Origin: Calditrichota bacterium
GTDB taxonomy: Bacteria; Calditrichota; Calditrichia; RBG-13-44-9
Direction of reading: 5' to 3'
DNA length: 13,341 nt
NCBI GenBank assembly: GCA_024276455.1
Contig: JAJRXE010000017.1
Coordinates: forward strand, 1-13,341
The position numbers and the translations under genes were made by a program. Each line of letters opens with the position of its first letter. Within the stretch, counting starts at the first letter, position 1. Below are positions 1 through 6,555 of this stretch, piece by piece. The notes below the pieces were generated by a model. The model was given only the letters and a program-made list of their open reading frames with translations, was not told where the DNA came from and did no database searches.

Positions 1-112
1 GACACAATTAAAATTACACAACCTTTTTTACCGGTGCCCAAATTTTAATTATTCATTTTTCTTCTTAAATCCTTATATTGATCTGTCTTTAACAAAAATT
101 TTGGAGGCTACA

Positions 113-1339
113 ATGAACCATTACGATATAATTATTGTCGGTGCAGGGCCCTCCGGGAGCACGGCGGCCCTTTTTGCGGTCCGTAAAGGCATGAAAGTCT
201 TGCTGCTGGACAAAGCCCGTTTTCCGCGGGAAAAAATCTGTGGTGACGCAATCAGTGGAAAAAGTCTGAGTATTCTTAAAAAACTGGGGCTGATTAACGA
301 AATTGAAATGCTTCCTCAAACTCGCATTACCGGGGTGGTGTTCTCTTCTCCGAATGGCTCCAGGGTGGCTATTAAATTTCGGGGAACGAAAAAGGACGAA
401 ATAATCCAGGGTTACGTTTGTCGACGATGGAATTTCGACCATTTCCTGCTTCAACAGGTTAAGCAAAGCGACGTCGAGGTGCTGGAAAATTTTCAGATGA
501 CCGAACTCATTCAAGAAAATCGGCAAGTAACCGGCATTCGAGGGAGGAAATCCGCTGGCAACGGCGTGGAAAATTTCTACGCGCCCATTGTACTTGGGGC
601 AGACGGGTACAAATCGTTTGTCTCGCGCGCCCTGAATAATTACCACCACGATTCGGCCCACACCCTGATTGCGGTGCGAGCTTATTACCAAAATGTGAAA
701 GCGCTCTCCGATTACATTGAAATCCATTTCGTAAAAGAATCGCTTCCCGGTTACTTCTGGATTTTTCCTCTTCCCAACGGACATGCTAATGTGGGCATCG
801 GAATGCGCCACATAGACATTAAGAAGAACTGCTACGATTTAGCGGCCATTCTACAGAAGGTAATTCAATCCCCGGCCTTCCAAGATCGTTTCGCCAACGC
901 CCGGTTAGTGGGCAAAATCAAGGGCTGGAATCTTCCCACCGGTAGTTACCGGCGGCCCAACCATTTTGACGGCGTCATGCTCCTCGGGGATGCGGCTGGC
1001 CTGGTGGATCCTTTTACGGGCGAAGGGATTGGAAACGCCATGACTTCAGCCGAAATTGCGGTTAATGTGGCCGAAAAAGCGCTTTCCGAGAACGATTTCT
1101 CGAAAGAAAGACTCCGGGAGTACGATCAGGAACTCCAGAAAACCATGAGCGAAGAACTTAAATTAAGTTACCGCCTGCAGACCATCGGGAGGAAATATCC
1201 TTTCCTGTTAAATTTAGTGATCGGTAAAGCCGCTCGCAGCCCCCGGGTGGCGGAATGGATATCCAGCATGGTTGCCGATGCAGAATCGAAAAAAGAATTA
1301 ACCACTCCCCTGACCTATCTGAAACTGTTGTTTTCCTGA
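113..1339 (+). CDS. Geranylgeranyl reductase family FAD-dependent oxidoreductase
   Basis: A 408-residue flavoprotein of the geranylgeranyl reductase (GGR) family, whose members saturate isoprenoid double bonds of lipids, quinone tails or chlorophyll precursors. Visible motifs: N-terminal Rossmann GAGPSG (residues 10-15); the family signature DKARFPREKICGDAISG (33-49) with Cys43; GADG (162-165); substrate-domain motif GYFWIFPLPNGHANVGIG (213-230); and the second FAD motif beginning GDAAGLVDPFTGEGIG (292-307). No signal peptide or clear membrane helix is seen, so it is probably peripheral on the cytoplasmic face. The ATG at 113 is preferred to an in-frame TTG at 101 because GGAGG (103-107) sits 5 bases before it. 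It is alone on its strand and ends at a hairpin terminator shared with the convergent cytochrome operon. The family is clear; the substrate (menaquinone side chain, membrane lipid or other polyprenyl) cannot be read from sequence. Confidence 0.9.
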   Translation: MNHYDIIIVGAGPSGSTAALFAVRKGMKVLLLDKARFPREKICGDAISGKSLSILKKLGLINEIEMLPQTRITGVVFSSPNGSRVAIKFRGTKKDEIIQGYVCRRWNFDHFLLQQVKQSDVEVLENFQMTELIQENRQVTGIRGRKSAGNGVENFYAPIVLGADGYKSFVSRALNNYHHDSAHTLIAVRAYYQNVKALSDYIEIHFVKESLPGYFWIFPLPNGHANVGIGMRHIDIKKNCYDLAAILQKVIQSPAFQDRFANARLVGKIKGWNLPTGSYRRPNHFDGVMLLGDAAGLVDPFTGEGIGNAMTSAEIAVNVAEKALSENDFSKERLREYDQELQKTMSEELKLSYRLQTIGRKYPFLLNLVIGKAARSPRVAEWISSMVADAESKKELTTPLTYLKLLFS

Positions 1340-1374
1340 AAATTTCGAGCGGTTCTGTCCGTTTTTCCTTAAAA

Positions 1375-1407
1375 AAGAGGCGCTCGTTGATCCAACGAAC
1401 GCCTCTT
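1375..1407. terminator. Bidirectional rho-independent terminator
   Basis: A 15-base stem with one mismatch (1375-1389 with 1393-1407) closed by a 3-base loop (ATC). On the minus strand the stem runs into TTTTTT (the A-run 1371-1376), and on the plus strand TTTTT follows at 1411-1415. It lies between the convergent GGR gene and the small bd-like subunit and should stop transcription from both sides, more strongly on the minus strand. Confidence 0.93.
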
Positions 1408-1434
1408 ACCTTTTTCCCATTCCGAACCGGAAGA

Positions 1435-2556
1435 CTATTCCTTCAGAGCCGCTGCCTGGGCACCAAAAAAATATTTTTTCATCATCCATATCCAGACCAG
1501 AATACCGCCCACAAACAGTACCAGGAAAAGCAACAACACTCCGAATTGCGTTTTCACCGCCAGATCGCTCAATTTAAAGTAGGGAGCCAGGTAAGCGTCG
1601 CGCAGAGCATCCCGCATGATGACCATGAGCACCAATACAACCCCAATCAAAGACATGGCTGTGATGGCACCTTTACGAGGATCCTCTTTCCGCAGGGCGC
1701 CGGACATTACAAAAATCGCCGCCAGAGCCAGCAAAATACCCGCCAGCATGGCGATGGTGGCCAATAAATTTTCTCCCATAAAAATCATCATTTTTTCTTT
1801 GGGCAAGGCAATCAGAAACCAGATGCCCACAAGAAATTGCACCATGGTGCTGTACATGAACCACTTTCCACCGTATTGAATCAGAAAGCGGGCATTTTCT
1901 ACATCCCTTTTCCAGCGGTACAAACCAGAGAGAATCAGCAGGAATGCCCCGATTGCCAGCGAGGCCACCATAAAATGCAGATAACGGGGAAGCAACATTC
2001 CTTCCGTCAGATTCAGATTCCAACCAGAAGGATCTTGAAAATAAATTTTTCCCCATTTTTCGGGGGTTAACATCAGGGTCAGATTATTCGTGTAAATAAA
2101 TCCAACCAGAAAGGTTAAGAAGACACTCCCAATCAGCACCCAGCCCAGCACGGCAGCGTTGTTTTTCTGATCCTTAAACGCCACTAAATAATAACCGTAG
2201 TAAGCAATGGTTAAAATCACCACTACCATAAACCACGGCCAGGCCATGATCACCGAAGATGTGTAAAACAGCTGCCCGTAAAGCACCTGCAAGAAAAGGA
2301 GCGGTGCCACCCCCAGGGTAATAGTGGCCGCCAGGAGGGAGGGAATTTTTTTAGACAAATCCCGGGACAACCGGGCAAATTTTTCATCTTTCGCTCCCCG
2401 CCAACGCGCCACAATCGCAATCACCCCACCACCCAGTAAAAAGTTCATCACAATAATGTGGAGCAAAAAGGTGACCAACAACAGCACCTTGAACAGCCAG
2501 AGCGGTGCCGGCAAGGGCATGGGATCGGCGGCAGGAATTAACGGTAAATTGCCCAT
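1435..2556 (-). CDS. Small membrane subunit, cytochrome bd superfamily (CydA-like paralog, no c heme)
   Basis: A 373-residue, very hydrophobic protein with about eight to nine predicted membrane helices. It is recognisable as a divergent paralog of the neighbouring large subunit: both share an N-terminal helix with a His and GGG (LLHIIVMNFLLGGG, His33), an LMLTPEKW loop (161-168), and a conserved RDALR (315-319; REAIR in the large subunit). RYLHFMVASLAIGAF (191-205) resembles the CydA segment carrying the heme b558 ligand (His186 in E. coli), so His194 is a candidate heme ligand. It lacks the paired glutamates of CydA helix III and any Q-loop. AAGGAG lies 8 bases before the ATG, and the gene starts 24 bases after the large-subunit stop, so the two are co-transcribed. 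Role inferred: partner membrane subunit of a bd-like terminal reductase. NrfD/PsrC-type quinol subunits were considered, but the paralogy argues for the bd superfamily. Confidence 0.78.
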   Translation of the reverse strand: MGNLPLIPAADPMPLPAPLWLFKVLLLVTFLLHIIVMNFLLGGGVIAIVARWRGAKDEKFARLSRDLSKKIPSLLAATITLGVAPLLFLQVLYGQLFYTSSVIMAWPWFMVVVILTIAYYGYYLVAFKDQKNNAAVLGWVLIGSVFLTFLVGFIYTNNLTLMLTPEKWGKIYFQDPSGWNLNLTEGMLLPRYLHFMVASLAIGAFLLILSGLYRWKRDVENARFLIQYGGKWFMYSTMVQFLVGIWFLIALPKEKMMIFMGENLLATIAMLAGILLALAAIFVMSGALRKEDPRKGAITAMSLIGVVLVLMVIMRDALRDAYLAPYFKLSDLAVKTQFGVLLLFLVLFVGGILVWIWMMKKYFFGAQAAALKE

Positions 2557-2580
2557 ATCTATTCTCCTTCTGTCTTTTGC

Positions 2581-4140
2581 TTATTTAAATTGCTCATGGA
2601 TCCACTTCGCCAGAATTTCTCTTGCGTCCTCGCTGCCCTCGTAAGGCGGCATTTCTTCGTTCAAAGAATCCAGCCGGGTAATGAAATAAGAAATTTTTGC
2701 CACATCGTACTGTTTCATGAACTCAAAGAGCGGATCGTCAGGTGCGGCTTCGTGGCAATCCGAGCAATGCTGTTCAAATACTTCCTTGCCGGAGATTTTG
2801 GGTGCGACAGCCGCCTCCTCGGTTTCCTGGACCGTACTTAAACTGGCCAGATACAGAGCCAGAGCAGTTTTTTCCTTTTCGGTACCTGCAAACGGCGGCA
2901 TGACCCCGTTAAACATTTTGTCCAGAAGTCCCAGCCGGGAATAAATTGAGGAGAAACCCCACTTCTTTTTGTTCACAATTTTCCGGATACTCCGGTAACC
3001 GTCCACCGTGTGGCAGCTCTGACATTCCACCCGGAAAATTTCTCGCCCAACTGACAGCTGATTCTCTTCGGTAATTTCGCGACTCTCCGGACGGATCCAT
3101 TTGGCAACTTTCAGCACGCCGTTCGCATCCAGGCTGGCCACATCCATGCCCGCCGATCCGGGAACGGCCTCTTTAAAAACGGAATTGCCGTACATGTAAT
3201 CGTAAATAATGTAGGGTTTGCGAATCGCTTCCCGGACGAATTCAAATCCCCACATGGTCATAAAAGCGGTTGCCACAATCACCAGACTGTACACAAAAGG
3301 GATTTTCCGGGGTTTCAGAAGGGTGATTAAGCTCAAAACAAAGGTGATGATGGAGAAAATTACAATGATATTGGCATAGCGGGTTGCTGTGGGCATTTTT
3401 CCCGCCGCGCTGGCCCACACATGTGCCGGAACGCTGTGGATGTACCACCAGGCGACCAGGGGCAATACTACAAACGCCGGGATCACCCATCGGGCACTCC
3501 ATTTCACAACAGTGCCTTTCAAGGCTTCATCCTTCTGCCAGGTACCGGTAATCAGGGCGTAAATTCCCGCCAGGGCCAGAGCAAAAATAAAACGAATGAA
3601 AAGAGAGGGCCAGTATGTCGGGTTAAAAAATCCATCCCAGAAAGCATGGGTTTGAATCCACTTTCCGGGGGTTAGCATGAAGGTAATAATTCCATTAATA
3701 ATCACCATGCTCATGAAGGCGGCACCGAAGTAAATCCAGCCGATTTTCTCATGCAGCGCCCGATCCATTTTTTTCCAGCCGTACAAATAAAGCAGCGCTG
3801 CCGTAATTTCCAGAAAGAAGAACACCCACTCAATGGCCCAGCCCCAGACATAGCTGTGGATCAATGAACTGGTACCGGAGGGATGAATCAACCCAATGGT
3901 AAACCAGATACCCACTCCGGAAACCGCCCCAAATACCACCGTTACCAGAACAAAGAATTTTGTATGACGAATCAGCCATTCCAGCAGGGTTTGATCATTC
4001 TCCCGGTAGGCTTTTCGTTCTGTTAGCACCAGGAATAACCCACCGCCCACCGCAAAATGGGACACAAATACGTGTGTCACCGAAACGATGGCCATGAGTA
4101 TTCCTATCCCAAACGAAACATCCCAGACAGGATAATTCAT
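2581..4140 (-). CDS. Large cytochrome bd-superfamily subunit with two C-terminal cytochrome c domains
   Basis: A 519-residue membrane protein. Residues 1-310 form a CydA-like helical core: His23 and His28 in VTHVFVSHFAVGGG; AIEWVFFFLE with Glu104 and Glu111, resembling the two glutamates of CydA helix III (7 rather than 8 apart here); FMLTPGKW (154-161); and REAIRKPY (303-310). The C-terminal third holds two class I cytochrome c domains: CQSCH (373-377) with a likely Met ligand in VMPPFAG (Met414), and CSDCH (459-463) with EMPPYEG (Met497). The quinol-binding Q-loop of canonical CydA is absent. Such members of the bd superfamily are thought to take electrons from c-type cytochromes, probably on the outer face of the membrane. 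An ATG at 4155 also exists, but AAGGAGG lies just inside it and 5 bases before the ATG at 4140, so 4140 is chosen. Oxygen is the likely but unproven acceptor. Confidence 0.8.
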   Translation of the reverse strand: MNYPVWDVSFGIGILMAIVSVTHVFVSHFAVGGGLFLVLTERKAYRENDQTLLEWLIRHTKFFVLVTVVFGAVSGVGIWFTIGLIHPSGTSSLIHSYVWGWAIEWVFFFLEITAALLYLYGWKKMDRALHEKIGWIYFGAAFMSMVIINGIITFMLTPGKWIQTHAFWDGFFNPTYWPSLFIRFIFALALAGIYALITGTWQKDEALKGTVVKWSARWVIPAFVVLPLVAWWYIHSVPAHVWASAAGKMPTATRYANIIVIFSIITFVLSLITLLKPRKIPFVYSLVIVATAFMTMWGFEFVREAIRKPYIIYDYMYGNSVFKEAVPGSAGMDVASLDANGVLKVAKWIRPESREITEENQLSVGREIFRVECQSCHTVDGYRSIRKIVNKKKWGFSSIYSRLGLLDKMFNGVMPPFAGTEKEKTALALYLASLSTVQETEEAAVAPKISGKEVFEQHCSDCHEAAPDDPLFEFMKQYDVAKISYFITRLDSLNEEMPPYEGSEDAREILAKWIHEQFK

Positions 4141-4222
4141 AGCCTCCTCCTTCATTTATAAGAATCGAAAATGTCCCCTTACATGGCCTCCACCCAGGGG
4201 GAAATATTGCTATTTAACATTC

Positions 4223-4987
4223 TCAGGTAGTTTTATCTTCCTCTTTGCCCCGCTGTAAGAAAGGGGTAAAGAGATCCACCGGCACCGGGAAGATGGTGGT
4301 CGAATTATTCTCCGAAGCCACCTCGGTGAGTGTCTGTAAGAAACGCAACTGCAATGCAATGGGATATTTGCTAATAATTTCGGCGGCCATTTGCAACTTG
4401 GTCGCAGCCTGATATTCACCTTCCGCCGAAATCACTTTCGAACGCCGTTCACGTTCGGCCTCGGCCTGCCGCGCCATGGCTCGCTTCATCTCAATCGGCA
4501 GGTCGATGTGCTTGATTTCCACCAATGAGACCTTTATTCCCCACGGATCGGAATGCATGTCGATGATTTGCTGCAACTCCTTGTTGATTTTCTCTCGCTT
4601 GGCCAACAATTCATCCAGTTCCACCTGTCCGACAATGCTGCGCAGGGTGGTTTGAGAAAGCTGGGAGGTCGCGAACAAATAATTTTCCACTTCCACCACC
4701 GCTTTTTCCGGATCGATGACTCGAAAATACACCACCGCATTGACCTGCACACTCACGTTATCGCGGGTAATCACATCCTGAGGCGGCACATCCATCACCA
4801 CGGTTCGCAGACTAATTTTGACCATTCGGTCAATCACCGGGATTAAGAAGATTAAGCCGGGTCCTTTGGCGCCAATCAAGCGTCCCAACCGGAAAATAAC
4901 CCCTCGTTCATATTCCCGCAAAACCCGGATGGCGCTGGACAATAATAAGAGAAAAAGAATGATTAATGTTGCAAAATAAGGCATCAT
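4223..4987 (-). CDS. Slipin (stomatin/prohibitin-like SPFH protein)
   Basis: A 254-residue SPFH protein of the slipin (bacterial/archaeal stomatin) group. An N-terminal membrane segment (about 5-20) is followed by the family-typical EYERGVIFRLGRLIGAKGPG (25-44), the SPFH domain to about 180 with DVPPQDVITRDNVSV (66-80) and the DPEKA region (92-96), then an Ala/Glu/Arg-rich coiled coil (about 165-205). The C-terminal hydrophobic stretch TTIFPVPVDLFTPFL (230-244) matches the region that the NfeD-type protease cleaves in the archaeal pair PH1510/PH1511. It oligomerises at the membrane and is thought to organise microdomains. The start is either of two adjacent ATGs (4987 or 4984); GGAGG lies 3 or 6 bases upstream respectively, slightly favouring 4984. 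It begins 9 bases after the NfeD stop, the usual operon partner arrangement, and is followed by the bd-like cytochrome genes. Confidence 0.93.
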   Translation of the reverse strand: MMPYFATLIILFLLLLSSAIRVLREYERGVIFRLGRLIGAKGPGLIFLIPVIDRMVKISLRTVVMDVPPQDVITRDNVSVQVNAVVYFRVIDPEKAVVEVENYLFATSQLSQTTLRSIVGQVELDELLAKREKINKELQQIIDMHSDPWGIKVSLVEIKHIDLPIEMKRAMARQAEAERERRSKVISAEGEYQAATKLQMAAEIISKYPIALQLRFLQTLTEVASENNSTTIFPVPVDLFTPFLQRGKEEDKTT

Positions 4988-4996
4988 GCTCCTCCG

Positions 4997-6274
4997 TTAT
5001 TTTAGCTTTTTTACGATTATATTTAATCCTTCGGTTGCAACGACTTTGACATCCTCACCTTTGCGAATTTTGTCTTCACTTTTTGCCTTCCAGATTTCCC
5101 CGTGAATGCTGACCTGTCCGCGGCCCTGATTAAAATTCTCTAAAGCGACCCCAACTTCTCCAATCAACCCTTCCCGTCCGGTTACCGATTTCTTCCGCTG
5201 GGCACGAATTCCCATTCCGACCGCAAAAAGAAAAAACAGCGCCGTAAGGGCGGCGGCAAAAGCGATTAATTTCCAGGAAATTGTTAAAAACGGAACCGGA
5301 CCTTTAAACAACATTAAAGAACCGAGCACAAAAGACACAATCCCTCCTACGGTTAACATTCCATAACTGGGAATTTTAATTTCGGCGACAAACAGAATGA
5401 CAGCGAATAAAATCAGTAGCAAACCCGCGTAATTCACCGGCAGGGTGTGAAGCGCATAAAAAGCCAGAATCAGGCTGATGCCCCCCACAACCCCCGGAAG
5501 AATTGCACCGGGATTGTATAGCTCAAAGAAAATTCCGTAAATACCGATGAGTAACAATATGTAGGCAATATTGGGATCGCTTATGACGTTGAGGATCTTA
5601 AAACGGAGGGACATTTTAATAAAACGCTTTTCTGCATTCGCGGTGTGAAGCACCTTTTCCCCTGACAACACATCCACCTTGCGACCATCCATCCAGGCTA
5701 ACAGGCTGTCCACATTCTCGGCAATCACATCAACCACGTGCAACTTCAGGGCTTCGCTGGCTGGCACCGAAGCGCTTTCGCGTACCGCTTTTTCAGCCCA
5801 ATCGGCATTGCGTCCCCGCTTTTCGGCAATACTGCGAATGAAAGCCACCGCATCGTTGGTTATCTTTTCCATCATGGTACCACTGGTGTCGGCACTCATT
5901 CCCAAATTTACCGGATGCGCCGCCCCGATGTTGGTTCCCGGAGCCATGGCCGCAATGTGAGCCGCCAGGGTAATGAACACCCCGGCCGAACCAGCCCGCG
6001 ATCCCGGCGGAGCCACATACACCACCACCGGTACCGGAGAGGCCATAATATCTTTTACAATCTCCTGCATGGATTTCATTAAGCCGCCCGGAGTATCCAT
6101 CTGAATTATCAGACATTCGCTGTCTTCTTTCTCCGCTGTCTCAATGCCCGTCCGAATAAAATCTGTGGCAACCGGATTAATCACCCCATCCAGCGTCATA
6201 ATATGAACCAGGTGTTTGGGCTGAGCAAAGAGGGAAAAAACCGTTAATAAGAGAATGATAAAAGTTGTTCGCAT
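4997..6274 (-). CDS. nfeD: NfeD-family membrane-bound serine protease (ClpP-like)
   Basis: A 425-residue full-length NfeD protein. It has a signal peptide (1-17, cut near LFA|Q), an extracytoplasmic ClpP-like protease domain (about 20-205), four or five membrane helices (about 233-355), and a C-terminal OB-fold NfeD domain (about 365-425). The catalytic dyad is visible: Ser96 in SRAGSAG and Lys137 in MEKITND, 41 residues apart, the same spacing as Ser97/Lys138 of Pyrococcus PH1510. DTPGGL (60-65) is the ClpP/crotonase-fold oxyanion region. The family cleaves the C-terminus of its partner slipin, encoded directly downstream. The ATG at 6274 is only about 20 bases from the predicted transcription start and has a poor Shine-Dalgarno (AAGAA), so translation may be modest. 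It is the first gene of the minus-strand cluster. Confidence 0.94.
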   Translation of the reverse strand: MRTTFIILLLTVFSLFAQPKHLVHIMTLDGVINPVATDFIRTGIETAEKEDSECLIIQMDTPGGLMKSMQEIVKDIMASPVPVVVYVAPPGSRAGSAGVFITLAAHIAAMAPGTNIGAAHPVNLGMSADTSGTMMEKITNDAVAFIRSIAEKRGRNADWAEKAVRESASVPASEALKLHVVDVIAENVDSLLAWMDGRKVDVLSGEKVLHTANAEKRFIKMSLRFKILNVISDPNIAYILLLIGIYGIFFELYNPGAILPGVVGGISLILAFYALHTLPVNYAGLLLILFAVILFVAEIKIPSYGMLTVGGIVSFVLGSLMLFKGPVPFLTISWKLIAFAAALTALFFLFAVGMGIRAQRKKSVTGREGLIGEVGVALENFNQGRGQVSIHGEIWKAKSEDKIRKGEDVKVVATEGLNIIVKKLK

Positions 6275-6301
6275 GTATTTCTTACACTTTTAGACCGTAT
6301 T

Positions 6302-6330
6302 ATTTTAACATATACACAGGATAATGTCAA
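6302..6330 (-). promoter_or_regulatory. Sigma70-type promoter of the NfeD-slipin(-cytochrome) operon
   Basis: On the minus strand, TTGACA (6330-6325) is followed after exactly 17 bases by TAAAAT (6307-6302), a perfect -35 and a 5/6 match at -10. The start would be near 6295, about 20 bases before the NfeD ATG. No equally good promoter is seen in the 82-base gap before the cytochrome genes, so this one may drive all four genes. Confidence 0.82.
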
Positions 6331-6555
6331 GATAATCTTTGAGAGCCCCGCTCCGCGGCAATTGACTGTGTTTTAGTAAATTAATCATCTTAAATTTCAC
6401 CACCTTTACCCGGAAGCAACAACTTTCTTGCTCCTCTCGATTAAAAACCGTTTGCTCCCGATCCGCGAGCAAAGCAAGGGGAAGCCCAATATCTTTAATA
6501 TTTTCATTAAGTTCTCTTTTAAGATTTCGATTATAAAGAGAAGGGACTATAACGC
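6331..6555. other. Divergent intergenic region with terminator-like hairpin
   Basis: The leader region between the NfeD promoter and the hybrid kinase. It contains a 7-bp perfect stem TTTGCTC (6451-6457) / GAGCAAA (6467-6473) with a 9-base loop. Read on the minus strand, the hairpin is followed by CGGTTTTT, like a terminator, yet no minus-strand gene precedes it. No convincing plus-strand promoter for the kinase was found; TTGACT near 6363 and TTATAA at 6531 lack partners at proper spacing. Confidence 0.4.

Noticed and set aside
101..112. TTG start at 101 for the GGR-family gene.
   Set aside because: The TTG overlaps the GGAGG that serves the ATG at 113, and the FAD fold begins right after that ATG.
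89..811. Long minus-strand open frame opposite the GGR-family gene.
   Set aside because: It is a shadow of the plus-strand coding sequence; it lacks a domain and a ribosome-binding site.
4141..4222. Possible terminator or promoter between slipin and the large cytochrome subunit (TCCCC/GGGGA pairing; TTATAA near 4155-4160).
   Set aside because: The stem is only 5 bp with a long loop, and no -35 sits at proper spacing from the TATAAA-like sequence.
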